From Phoronis ovalis (lineage: Eukaryota > Phoronida > Phoronidae): 21,032 bases of DNA. Under the pieces are notes generated by a model. It ran no database searches. It was given only the letters and a program-made list of their open reading frames with translations, and was not told the DNA's origin. Every line of letters starts with the position of its first letter. Position 1 is the first letter of the stretch. The stretch is taken from the NCBI GenBank assembly GCA_028565635.1, contig JAOXYB010085831.1, positions 1,613 to 22,644 on the forward strand, in the 5' to 3' direction. Of the stretch, positions 1 to 11,000 are shown one piece after another. The position numbers and the translations under genes are program-made.

Positions 1-89
1 GTATAGAAGTAAGTATAGAAGTAAGTATAGAAGTAAGTATAGAAGTAAGTATAGAAGTAAGTATAGAAGTAAGTATAGAAGTAAGTATA
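1..89. repeat. Perfect 12-bp minisatellite, about 7.4 copies
   Basis: The unit GTATAGAAGTAA repeats seven times without a mismatch (1-84) and then partially (GTATA, 85-89). The array begins at the first base of the window, so it probably extends further left. The absence of any variation between units suggests recent expansion or continuing homogenisation by slippage or unequal exchange. Each unit junction reads GAAGTAAGTATA, so every copy contains GTAAGTAT, the sequence that pairs best with the 5' end of U1 snRNA. No gene is seen to overlap it. Confidence 0.97.
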
Positions 90-828
90 TTTTTAGAGTG
101 CAGTGATTTATAATAATAATGCCTTCAAAATATTTACAAAGCCGATTATAATATTATTCAATCACATTTAAATTGTTTTACAAAACATCATAATTGTTAA
201 GTTACGGTATTTGTGTATTCTAAACTTTCTTTCATGGGTACTACTACAGTATTACACTTATACTTTCATAAATTTAAAAGTTACATAACATTAGCCTGTG
301 ATTAGAAATCATCTGATGACGTCATATGCATAAGGATAGCTATGTGGTGTAAGTCAGTACTACATCTTACCAGATGATTTATGAAATACACTTGACATAG
401 GTCACCAAGAACGGTGGGAAATAACGTAATAAATATGCATCTCACCACAAACCGGAATAACAGGCATAGTATATATATAAGAACGTTAAATGACTGTGCA
501 TTTCGTACTGACCTGGTCAAAATTCCAAAATATTCGATATGTTGGTGTGTATATAGCACATGTTAGCAAATTTTGATGAGAATAACTACATATCAAAAGT
601 GCTAAAATTATTAAATTACATTTAAAAACTCTGATACTCTGGTATCAAATTTCCTTCAGTAGGTCGACAGGTCTATACAAACGATTACCCGAACGTTATT
701 TTTCTAATGAAAAGATGCAGTTTGAATAAAGACATTTTGTTATATATATGTAAGGGATGTATAATTATAAAAATAATATCTTAAATACGAAAACAAAAGT
801 TTTAAGGAACGCCGGGCGAACAGTCAAT
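90..828. other. AT-rich non-coding stretch downstream of gene A
   Basis: No credible gene is seen here. It contains short open frames only, none with domain-like composition. It should hold the 3' UTR of the minus-strand gene ending at 829, but no clear AATAAA on the minus strand (TTTATT on plus) is seen close to the stop codon. The one standout motif is a perfect CRE palindrome at 317-324. Confidence 0.6.
317..324. promoter_or_regulatory. Perfect CRE palindrome TGACGTCA
   Basis: The 8-bp palindrome TGACGTCA is the consensus site for CREB/ATF-type bZIP dimers and is followed immediately by TATGCATA, an octamer-like POU half-site. It lies about 500 bp beyond the 3' end of gene A, so no target promoter is evident inside the window. 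A single 8-mer can occur by chance. Confidence 0.35.
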
Positions 829-2169
829 TCAGATATGGTCATTAATTTGCAAAGATTTCTCTTTAGTTTCCATATCTTTTATTATTGTACTCTTTCTGTT
901 CCCATTTTCGGTGATGTTTGCTTCATTTGGAGGTTCGTAAAAAGACATGTACGGTTTTGGCGCATAGAACCCAGGGGGAGGTGTAATACTTCTTGCAAAA
1001 GGCATAGGCCGATCTCTGCCCGTCATATCATACATGGAATAATATAGTCGGGAAGGAACCTGATGAACACGCCCATCTGGGCTCATACGAAGATCTGGCG
1101 GTGACATATCCTGCGGAGAACGGCTGTAGAAAAACATTTCAGATCCATAAGGATTATGATACCCCACTTGCGGCTGCGGTATAGGGCCTGGAAAAGCGGT
1201 AGGTCTAGCGTAGGTTTGCTGCACTTTATCATCAGTCAGTTGTTGATCCGTGTTGTTGGATGGTTGTTGATCACTGCTTTGTTGGCGACTCTTCTCGGTA
1301 TTGTTGTTTTCTTCATCGATAACTTTACCATCATCGTCCATTATGATACCATTAATGGAGAACACTTTGATAGCATTAGTGGAAGTTACGGTAGTATTCT
1401 GCTCATTAGGAGAAACTGTCAGAATATCGTCAAATTCTTGCGGATCATTGGAATTAACCCAGTCCCTAGTATGATTTTGCATGTGATTGTTCGGAGTATA
1501 TTGATCAGGGAGAGATTGGGTGTACCTCAGTACTACTGGACGAGGAGGCGGTACAATAACAGGTATTGGTATTGGCCGCAATAAAATATTTCTTACTCGA
1601 GTTTTCTTCGAGCGATTTTGCATATCTTCGGAAATTAAATATTTTGCAGGTGGTGGCACATGGTGCCATTTTGTTTTGTCTTCATGTGCGTGATTAACCG
1701 AGGCTACCAGGGCTCGCGCTGCTTCATCATTTCTGCATGAAAATATCAGACAATCCAAATGTTTAACTCCCTCTGTACGGCGCATTTGAAAGACAAACAA
1801 CGGCGGGTGATCACTGTCCTGAGCCAAAGGAATAGGCGCAAAAATCGGCACCCTTTCGCCAAATAACTCACCATTTGCTTCAATACGCATACATTTTACA
1901 GCGGCACACATGTTGACATTGCTAATTGGAATCCAGTCTAATGTGTTTGTATGAAGAAAATGAATAGAAATCCCGGAACTGAATACACGAATCCAGACAT
2001 CTGTGTTTTTGTAGTTTTGAACATTTCTCTTGGACCACAGTTCTCTAAGTGGGCCATAAATCGCTTCCTTTCCAACTGCAGTTTCTAAAGGTACTTCACT
2101 ACCTAAATATTCAGCACGGCATTTTGCTAATTTGACGGCTACAGTTTTATTATCTTTAGTCACCTTCAT
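829..2169 (-). CDS. Gene A: single-exon PTB/PID domain adaptor-like protein (446 aa)
   Basis: An uninterrupted 446-codon frame. Residues about 12-168 form a PTB/PID domain: the first strand has the LAKCRAEYLGS signature, then VPLETAVGKEA leads into helix 1, a VFSSGISI strand, a CAAVKCM strand near 88-94, HPPLFVFQMRR near 121-131, GVKHLDC near 134-140, and a C-terminal helix near 147-163. PTB domains bind NPxY-type peptides or phosphoinositides, so a cytoplasmic adaptor role is inferred. The domain is followed by a basic patch (RSKKTRVR, 187-193) and a proline stretch with PPPRP (207-211), a possible SH3 ligand. The rest is disordered, rich in Gln, Asn, Ser, Pro and Tyr (for example TPPPGFYAPKPY near 396-407). 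No signal peptide or membrane segment is seen. The start at 2169 gives an N-terminus like that of paralogous gene C. The frame stays open 10 codons upstream to a good acceptor at 2200-2201, so a longer N-terminus is possible. The two introns of gene C are absent here. Confidence 0.85.
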   Translation of the reverse strand: MKVTKDNKTVAVKLAKCRAEYLGSEVPLETAVGKEAIYGPLRELWSKRNVQNYKNTDVWIRVFSSGISIHFLHTNTLDWIPISNVNMCAAVKCMRIEANGELFGERVPIFAPIPLAQDSDHPPLFVFQMRRTEGVKHLDCLIFSCRNDEAARALVASVNHAHEDKTKWHHVPPPAKYLISEDMQNRSKKTRVRNILLRPIPIPVIVPPPRPVVLRYTQSLPDQYTPNNHMQNHTRDWVNSNDPQEFDDILTVSPNEQNTTVTSTNAIKVFSINGIIMDDDGKVIDEENNNTEKSRQQSSDQQPSNNTDQQLTDDKVQQTYARPTAFPGPIPQPQVGYHNPYGSEMFFYSRSPQDMSPPDLRMSPDGRVHQVPSRLYYSMYDMTGRDRPMPFARSITPPPGFYAPKPYMSFYEPPNEANITENGNRKSTIIKDMETKEKSLQINDHI

Positions 2170-2199
2170 AATGATGGCTAGTTGAATTTCGTATGCTTT

Positions 2200-2213
2200 C
2201 TGTCAAAATAAAG
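2200..2213 (-). promoter_or_regulatory. Candidate 3' splice acceptor just upstream of the gene A start
   Basis: On the minus strand TTTATTTTGACAG ends 30 nt before the gene A ATG and fits a splice acceptor with a pyrimidine-rich tract. It would open the exon at 2199 and imply a further exon upstream at higher coordinates, probably untranslated. Genes B and C also have an acceptor a short way before their ATG. The partner donor is not fixed: several minus-strand donor-like sites occur between 2350 and 3700. Confidence 0.45.
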
Positions 2214-4900
2214 TCCTGATATCACGAATTGTAATAAAAATGTTAAAATACTTCCTTGTAGTCTGAATGCGCCAACACTATTGTACGCACATGATATTTC
2301 TGGCACATTTCGTATGTTTCCCCTTGCACAATAGGCTTGCTAATTAAAATGCAAGTCACCTACGCCAAGCCGTTCCAGTGTCTACCTTGTATATGAACAC
2401 TATAATATGATCAAATGTCTACATTAGTGGATAAGGGTGGAGAAGAGAATACCTGGATTTTTTATTTGTTCGGATGACAAAGCATGAATAAGAAAAAGTT
2501 TGTTAGTGTTATATTTCAATGTGTTGACTCAAGTAGAAAGAAGTGTAGGTAGACAATTTTGACAAGAAAATGACTAGTTTCACACGCGCTCAAATTATTC
2601 AATGTAAATACACATGATTAGAAAATTTCTATGGCAGCTACTACACATTTAACGATACATCTTTTCCAAGAACTACTGCATTCAAATTAATTTTGTTCTT
2701 TTATAAAACTCTATTACTGAATCATGTTGAGGCCAGCCTCCGCTGATAAAAAGTAGAAGGGATTGTTGTGACCCAGACCAGGAAGTATTATCACTCCTAT
2801 ATTTTAATTTGAGAGTGCTACATCGGCTATCAGTCGATTTTAATATTTCTATTCATTAAAAAAAATACCTGCTGACTAGATTTAATTCGATTTAGCTTTA
2901 GCTCACATTACAAAGATCGTTGTATTTCCATTTTCAATAGTCTTTGCATTAATTATACTGCCTAATTCATAAGTAAAAATTAGTTTAGCTTTGCTTGTAA
3001 GCATCTTAATTTGCTTCTATTTAAATGATATAAGATTATACAAAATGTATACCTTTACTCTTACCACTTGTGAAGGCACTCAACCATCATTGATAATTTC
3101 ACCATCTGACACCAGAGAGAATCTTATAGAATTCGAACTTTTCATGATTTAACGATAATATTAAAAGTTTTAGACTGCACGAACATACTATTTTAAAATG
3201 CTAAAAAAAATAATAAACGTCGCTTTTATTTTATGTACTTCATCACGAACATGCTATTAATTGTAAAAAATAGTGAAATATTGCTTTTTGTACTCTTGTC
3301 TGCTTACAATATTTTTAAATAGATTGTTACTTGTTACACATCACCTATTTTTCTTCTTTTGTGCGTTCGCTGGGTATAGGGTATTATTTTGGAAATTTAA
3401 TTATTTAAACAACTGTCATTGTAAAAATTCCAACATGCAAATCCAAATTACAAGTCTAATTATTTGAGAAATATGTTGGAAGTGTTAATAGCGCCCAAGT
3501 AGTGTGAGGAAGCAGAAATTCGAATAAATCGCAGAAAGTGTGTCTTTGCTGTAATGCATAATAAGAATTTAACATAATTATTATACACATGAAATACATG
3601 CGTCAACCTGATATTATGGAATAATAGTAAACATCTAATAAAGTACAAGACGGAGTACATCTTAAGCGTACCTTCACGAAAACAACTATTTGCTCCAAGT
3701 CATTATCTAGGATTATGATCTGCTATAGTTGTAACAAATTATCTTCATCCAGGTATACTATTTTAAAAATACACTTCACCTTTAGGCGTTTACTTCTATT
3801 ACATAAGAGTAAGACGTAAGATAAAGCTGTACCAAACACTTCGGGATTTTTCAAAATAATTGTTATTATATATATCATGCAAGGGGTAGGTAACATTTTA
3901 AATAAAACCTTTATGAAAAACTAATTTCTTCCCGGCCAGAGGATTACCCGAGTTGATTATAATCCTCTTATATTTTCTGTTAAACTAGACGGATTAGATG
4001 TTCTGAGTGATATTTTGACAAACCATGCATGTTAGTATAAGGTACTTTGTAATTCATAGTTTGACAGGCACATAATCAGCCACAACCAAAAATAAATAAA
4101 AATTCTGTAAAAAATAAACTATACAAATTTGCATGACAATAAAAAAAAATATTTTAATAGCATTTGTGCATGTTTATATAGTTGAATAGGTACGAAAAGT
4201 GAACTTCATATGGGGTATCACAGGGTATGACAGAACTGTACAATAATATATAATATGAAATCATGATAATATTTTGTGGCATGGCACTATTATAAAACTT
4301 ACTGTAAGAATTTCTTAAAAAATTAATGTCATCGCATCTTAGTGCATAATTCTGTGTTGTAAGTGTTTTATTGTACGTCATAATTCAGCTTTGTCATCGT
4401 TATGTATGTGATTGATACACAGACAATTATATATTTATTATTTTGTTTCACTGGTCTTTTGATCCACTTTATAAAAATAACGTTAAACTTAACGGTGCCA
4501 ACCGATTGCAGATTTTTTTCAAAGATGAATCCAAAACATTTACAGTCGCAATTAGACTTTGGGATATAAAAATAAACAGTATCATTTTGCTATCGGCGCT
4601 TTTTAAACATTTCTACTTATATTGACACCGTATGTCATGTCTAAAGCATCGAAGTACGTCTCTCCCGCATAATTGTAGTGTCACCAAAATAAACCCATGA
4701 AGGATGGTTTAATTTCTCGTGGTTCATTGCACACCTCATTGTGTTAAATTACTGACCTCCACTTGTGACTTGCGTTCGTTACATTTTTTGACAATTTACA
4801 CACCCCGAATATACCAATTCAAGTTTCCAGGCTAAGTGTATACGGTACCACCGAAGTCTATACATTCGGTAAGTTCAGTGTGCATCTGTAATACTTTCTC
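2214..4900. other. Intergenic region between divergent genes A and B, left part
   Basis: AT-rich DNA with no credible coding exon. It should contain the promoter and any upstream exon of gene A (minus strand). Minus-strand donor-like sequences include AGTG|GTAAGAG near 3060-3075 and GTGAAG|GTACGC near 3665-3680, but neither can be tied to the gene. A short hairpin lies at 3938-3968. Open frames near 3273-3660 and 4154-4625 are short, hydrophobic and low-complexity and look like chance. Confidence 0.5.
3938..3968. repeat. Perfect 9-bp inverted repeat (hairpin)
   Basis: AGAGGATTA (3938-3946) and its exact reverse complement TAATCCTCT (3960-3968) flank 13 nt, giving a perfect 9-bp stem. It lies in intergenic DNA between genes A and B. 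No target-site duplication or longer terminal repeat is visible, so it is not called a transposon. Confidence 0.6.
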
Positions 4901-5100
4901 CAGTCAAGAGCACGTGCTTATTGAATTTATATTACGTCACGTCTGTTTATTTTAAAATTATTTTAAAACTCCTACCCCGGACTCCTACACAGTCCATTTG
5001 TCTAACAATTTTACATCAACAAGTTACGAGGAATAGTATCCCCGAGAAGATATCCAACGATCGTATAAACATCATATACGACCTAAAAAATCAAGGTGAG
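4901..5100 (+). promoter_or_regulatory. Candidate promoter and untranslated first exon of gene B
   Basis: The 10-bp palindrome AGCACGTGCT (4909-4918) contains a class B E-box, CACGTG. A CRE-like TTACGTCA follows at 4932-4939. A consensus splice donor, TCAAG|GTGAGC, lies at 5095/5096. Joining that donor to the acceptor at 6732-6733 would give an untranslated first exon: the frame does not continue into the gene B start, and the gene B exon has an in-frame TAA before its ATG. This is an inference from motif layout; no TATA box or transcript evidence supports it. Confidence 0.3.
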
Positions 5101-6731
5101 CGAACCTTTTTTCTATATGATCACTGTTGATCACATTCTCATATATTCCTGTCCGTATAGTGTATTCAGGATTACTCTACGTTAAGTTAACTGAAAGTAA
5201 ACTGTAACAAAGGCACTGTACTGTTTCTGCATATTAATACACGGACTTCTAAGACAGCTAAAATACATGATATTTTTTATTATACTATTTAATTTACATG
5301 TGCATGTGGGTGGAATTCAAGCAAAGGAAATTAATTCTTGATTAACAAAGGGTGCAAAAGCATGTCCACTAACAGTTAGAAAGATCAATGAAGGAGGGCT
5401 CAAAAACTCAAACACGAAGGACGCTGCTTTTTCTCAGAGAAGCATTTTAACAGACAACACGCGCGGCTTGTTAATTAATCCGATTGTCATATGATTTTAT
5501 ATCAACTGAATACTCAATCTCAGTTGCCCACGGCAAGTCGAATTAGCTAAATGTTTTAATACTATGCCTGGTATGCTACTGAATCTTTTCCACTAATTTA
5601 ATTTTGCTGCAAATATTATATTTCAAAAAAAATAAATTTAAAACAATTTTCTCTATCTGACCACTGTAGCCGCCATATAAACAATTGAGAACTAAAAAGA
5701 ATAAAACCGTTCAGTTCCAAAGAACGAACTATGCCGTACTTTTCTTTTCAAGACAATTAAAACTTTGGGTATAATTAACATAAAATTCAAACATGCAAAT
5801 CTAGCTTACTAGTAATCGATAAATGTATGAGTTTAAAACTGTTAGAGTTCTCGACCGTCGAAATTGGCCGCGAAGGTTTTACAGGTAAGGCACTCCGGTA
5901 TTACTTAAATCGTAACGTCTACACAACAATGACACAAGGAAGTGAAAAGCTTGTTTTGATGCACTTCGCTGCATCAGTAAGAATGTTTCGTATTGACACC
6001 CAACATTCTATTATACGCCCTCCGAAACACGCCCCTTCTATCTTGGACTACTATAATCTGGGATAACTATAGTAACTGAATCATCCATCGTTGATAAAGT
6101 ACAGGACGTCTATCAGAAAAAATACGGTGTTATGCACGTGACATAATATGGCACATTATTGCGAAATGGTATTATTTTATTTTATATATAATTTATTCCA
6201 AGAAATGTAGACAAATTCTGAATCCTAAATCCCAACGTTATTCCTTGGACGCAATAACCTTTTTCAATAATTAAACAGCTTTGTGATGCAAATTCTCAAA
6301 CGTTGGCATTAAAAATATTATGTATTTCCATATTGATTTCTTGGATAGCTACATTTAGAAAGAAGATCGTTAACTGGTTGTCACATTATTGACAACCTAC
6401 CTGCTTATTGACCTTAGTGTGACCGATTTAATATTTTGCTGGATTATTGTGCTTGGATATTGTACTGGTCATTTTGATAACAGATTCGTTGTTGCAGTAA
6501 GTGAATGGGGAGTGCATACCTTTCTAGAACGCATTATTACACATAAATGAATACTATTGTAGTTATAATTCATCATTAAATATAAGAAATAAAAGAAACC
6601 GGTTTAACAAGATTTCTAAAGCTAAGTGTGGTTTTATCCCGGGGTTTTATAGTGCGCTTCTGACGTATGTGACATGAAAATAGCTACCTATAATATGGTC
6701 GAGTAATTTTGTAATGCTTTTTGAAAATTTT
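5101..6731. other. Upstream region or 5' UTR intron of gene B
   Basis: No supported coding exon. A second consensus donor, ACAG|GTAAGG, occurs at 5884/5885 and could end an alternative 5' UTR exon. Translating from the nearby ATGs (5823, 5827) and joining to the exon at 6734 gives either an immediate stop or the wrong frame, so an N-terminal coding exon is not supported. Otherwise the stretch is AT-rich and featureless. Confidence 0.45.
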
Positions 6732-6743
6732 AGATAACAAAAC

Positions 6744-8018
6744 ATGTCTGGGAAGAAATCATCAAGTAAGAAATGGATCAATGAAGACAAAAAGGACATA
6801 GCAAATAAAAGAGCCAGGTTATTAGGACGCTTTTACACCGAAGAAGTAACCATTTCTTTGCTGTATACATTACGAGAACGAGTTCTAACGAAGAAAGGGT
6901 CAAAATCTAAGATTAAAGTAACGAACGCAGATATTGAATTGACCGAGTATCAAGTTTTACCAATATTAACAAAAGGCTTAAAAATATGTTTACCTCTGCG
7001 TGAAATAGAAGACTTTTATGTAGATGGCGACAGTGTAAATGGGATTGTAGTAATAATACACCGACTAAAGAATCGCAAATTTGAGATTATATATCATCGT
7101 GTTCAACCAGACGATGCACCTTCCTTGGTACATGCCTATGAAATCGTAGCTCCTCACTCGCGCGCCAGCAGTGCATTTGGAACTCCGGGATTTGGACACA
7201 AATTGGATTATGATGATCTTAATGTTGACCATGGTAATGAAACCAACTGGACACTAAGAGCAAGTGAAAACAAATTTCGAGGAACCATACTGAATAACGA
7301 GAACGAAATTTTCAATTCTAGCGGTGGTTCTGATAACGTAGACGGATTTGCAGTTGAGTCTGAGTTACGTGGGTCTGAGGTACATGATACACGGATCAGT
7401 GACGCTATAGAAAAGCAGTCATCTGCAGTTAACGTTGTGTCAAATGGTTATGATACAAGCGTTTTTACAGTCAAATCATCAAAGCCAACCGTGACAGCAA
7501 ACATGGACGATTCAGACGACTTATATGCTACTGTCGACAAAAGCAAGAAAATTCCAAAAAGCTATGATGAAACGCCAGCAGTTATGAGTTTTAACCACGA
7601 TTCCGACGATTCCGACTTTGAATTGCCACCACCTCCAATACAAAGTATTCACAATGGTTATGAAATGCAAAGCAGTCAAACAGTTGTTAGCGAAGTTCGC
7701 ACCGTCGAAAGCTCTTCACACATTGTCACTAGTGAAACTGTGACACCAAATGAACATATTGATGGCAATTTTATTGTTGACTACCAACATGCTCCAGATG
7801 AAACATCGATGATGGTGACATCAGCAAAAGAAGAAGCCGCTGATACTGATAAAATGACTGAACAGTTTTCTCGGTTGAATTCTGCTGAGATGACTACGGA
7901 GAAGACTGTAGTTTATGAGACACACCATTCTGATACTAATGGAGGCACTGCTATCCTTGATGCTGTTGTGAATGTCCACGAAGAAAGATTTCCACAAACG
8001 ACAACACAAGTTTATACG
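6744..8018 (+). CDS. Gene B coding exon 1: PTB-like domain and acidic linker
   Basis: 425 codons, ending in phase 0 at donor ACG|GTAAGA (8018/8019). The acceptor AAAATTTTAG (6724-6733) lies just upstream of the start, and the start context AAACATG is favourable. The PTB-like fold begins with KRARLLGRF (22-30), where LLG occupies the place of YLG in genes A and C; strand KICLPL (80-85), IVVIIHR (101-107) and FEIIYHR (113-119) follow, then a C-terminal helix DDAPSLVHAYEIV (123-135). The linker carries acidic clusters (SDDSD) immediately before ELPPPP, a candidate EVH1 ligand. The exon ends with the first LDAVVNV motif (404-410). Confidence 0.88.
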
Positions 8019-11000
8019 GTAAGAATCATATTTTATTTTCTTATAACAGACGAGGAGGTGGTAATTAAACAATTAATCATGTTTTTTCAGATAAAAACAC
8101 TTATTAAATAAAAACACTTAATCATATATCTCAATTAACAGATGATTTCTCCTGACAAATGTTGCTGAAAGTACATGTTATTTTAGACAAGACAGGGAAG
8201 TGTCAATGGACAGATATAACCTCATTTTTGCACTTTTTCATAAGATGTATATTTATGTATCAATTACGTAGCACATTTGATGACTTGTGTTTCAGTAGCA
8301 GTATCATATAAACCTAAATACAAAATTATAAGAATGCTATACAGTTTTCTTTTATGTAGTACTGTTATTTCTTTCTATAAGAATTAAAATTCAGCTATAA
8401 TTTCCCGAGGGGTACTGTCATTCAAAGTCACTATATATAGATGTGCCACCCAATAGGCCCCCCCTTTTTTCTGCTCCCGCATTAACACAGGATATGTTTT
8501 CACGCTTCTCAAAGCTTTATTTACCACAGGGTATACTTTTCTTGTTAGATATTTACCACAGGGTATATTTTTAAAAATATTGCTTTACCACAGGATGTAT
8601 TTCTTGAAAAACGCATTTAAGACAGGTGTGAAAAATTAAGGTTCGTAAATTTTACCAGATTTATTTACCACAAGGTATAGTGAATTTTACACAGGGTATC
8701 TATTTCGGGAGAGTTATTTACAACAGGGTATATTTTTCAATTTTTTCATTTACGACCGGGTATATTTTTGGTGACCTTTATTTACCACAGTGTCAGGGTT
8801 TTTATCGGCGGTATAATTTCCATGCAGACCCATTAATTTTAATTAGCACAATCGTGACAGTCTTGCGAAAGTATATTGGGAGATACAAGCCGCTAAACAT
8901 TTCAAGGGATTAGCAAGCGTATTTGAAATTAGCATGCTATTTTCAGCTTATTGTGTGTAGTTTGAAGGGACATACATACTTTGTAGCCCACAGCAAATAT
9001 TTGCTGTCATATTTATCGAGTAACCGGCACAATGGACATTTCATTCACCTGATTTGTTCTTATTTCAAAATGCGTCCTGTAAATTCTATTAAATGACATT
9101 AGGGCAACAGGTAAACCATTTTATTCCAGCATTTCGTAGAAAGAAAATGTATATATAAATACTACGTCATTTCAGTTTTTTTAGAACTAGGATTAACTCG
9201 CTTTTGGTTGTCGACCAGGTCCGAACTGCACAATTGTAATACTAATTTTACAGACGACTGGTATAAGCGCATTCCACTTTTAACCTGTTACATTAAATCT
9301 ACATTTACACCTGTTCATTAAATTATGCAGAATGATTCAAACTGCGCAATGTAGTGAAGTTCCATTCTATTCATTTTTTCTTCAGATCCATTGATCGGTT
9401 AAAAATTTGTTATTGCTAAATACAATCCATAATCTAGCCCTAAATAAGAAAAGTAAGTAATAAGGCCAGTCGCCATTTGCTTTTCTTTTAAACAAAAATG
9501 TTACACTCCGGTAAATTACAATTTCTACCTTTTACAAAAGGTAACAAAGGAATCGGTAAGTAGAACAGATACCATTTTGTAATTCATATAAAACTAAGGA
9601 ATTTTATTGGCAAGGTCATTTTGTTCCCTAGACTTTGCTAGGATTACATACTGAGAACCAAAAATCACCTCACATATAAGCAGTTGCGGAAAAGGACAAC
9701 AATCTGGTATGCTGTTATACATTTTTTATTAAAATATTCGTATTTGGACAATTAAAAACTTCTTACAAAATTTGCAACATAGGTAGCCATTTTCAATGAT
9801 ATCTAATAAGGGTCATTTAGAATATTTGAAACATATGTTAATTTGTAAAAAGTAAAATGTGATTATTTCACTTCGGTTAGAAAACAGTGTATCTCAATAA
9901 TATTTAGTAAATAAGTCTTTGCATAATAAGTCACCCTTTCAGGCGCCATCAAAAAGTAACGCCCTGTTTTTTAAATTAAACTATAATAAAATCGTTATGA
10001 TTTTTATTAAAGAAATCCTGTTTGTGTTAAAATAACAAATAAGTAGATATAGATGCAGCTATAGAAATAACGTAACAATTATAGAATATATTTTTTCATT
10101 TCGAACAAATGTTAGCATATAACATTAAATATGTATGAAGGAGTAATAAATATTGTGTACTAGCTTTTTTCCATATTGTTCATAGTCTCTTGTGAATTGT
10201 GCGCCCACTCACCTTTTCATCACAACCGGTATGGCAACAATTTTGTGTACGCCTACAAATTGTACCACTTTGTACAAAGTTTCATATTAAAAGTGATATG
10301 AATCACAATATCTGCCTTTGATTCAACTTATCTCGGCCCCTACCCTGGCTCGTCTCTAACCCCTGTATTCATATATGTTCATGTATTCTTACAAAAAATG
10401 ATTATATTTAATAGCATGTAGCTGTCCAACTACACGTACTAATTTATATAATTTTCATCCTGTAGACAACGGAAACCGTGGTTAATAACACTGATAACAG
10501 ACTACTGGAGGCTGAAGTCATGGTCCAGGGGGGCGTAGTGTCAGGAATTTCTTCCAGCAAGGTCTTAGATGCCACTGTTACTGTAGAACAGGATAAGCCA
10601 TACGAAACAATAGAATTCGTTCAGACTTCCTCTCCCAGGACTACTGTGAGTATGCAAATACATGCCCAACAGTTTTATATACATTGTTGAGAAAAACATG
10701 TGGTCCAAATAAACCCTAGTAAACTAGCTTGGAACTATGTTTTTGTACGGTTGTCAATTTCTTGGCCATATATGTAATTGCTTCTGTAACATAGATCTGA
10801 AGAACACTTGTTCCGCACATATATTTTAAAATAATTTAATTTGCTTTTTTAATTGTTCATGCCTTGATGCAATGCATCAAATGGTCCATTAATTTTTCAC
10901 GGTTCCCAAGTGCCAATCAATTGTTTTGAGGTGCAATGGCCTTAGATTATTCGTTAATTGTTTCATGGTGCGATTTCATAATGTCCATTATGGTGTAATG

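Noticed and set aside
757-1584. Plus-strand open frames across gene A (757-1047 and 1156-1584)
   Set aside because: They are antisense shadows of the gene A coding exon. The minus-strand frame has a recognisable PTB domain and is much longer.
3938-3968. A MITE or other DNA transposon built on the 9-bp inverted repeat
   Set aside because: The element is only 31 nt long, with no target-site duplication and no second copy noticed in the window.
4921-5130. A plus-strand frame spanning the donor at 5095/5096
   Set aside because: It starts at TTG, not ATG, and splicing to 6734 would be out of frame with gene B, where a TAA also precedes the ATG. The region is kept only as a candidate untranslated exon.
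5823-6066. A possible upstream coding exon of gene B ending at the consensus donor 5884/5885
   Set aside because: From ATG 5827 the frame does not match the gene B start after splicing to 6734; from ATG 5823 the joined frame meets TAA at once. It could only be an untranslated exon.
8680-8913. A 77-codon plus-strand frame
   Set aside because: It lies within the degenerate TTTACCACAGGGTATA array and the intron after it. Its apparent repeats (F-T-Q-G-I-Y-F and similar) only reflect the DNA repeat, and it lacks an ATG start context and splice support.
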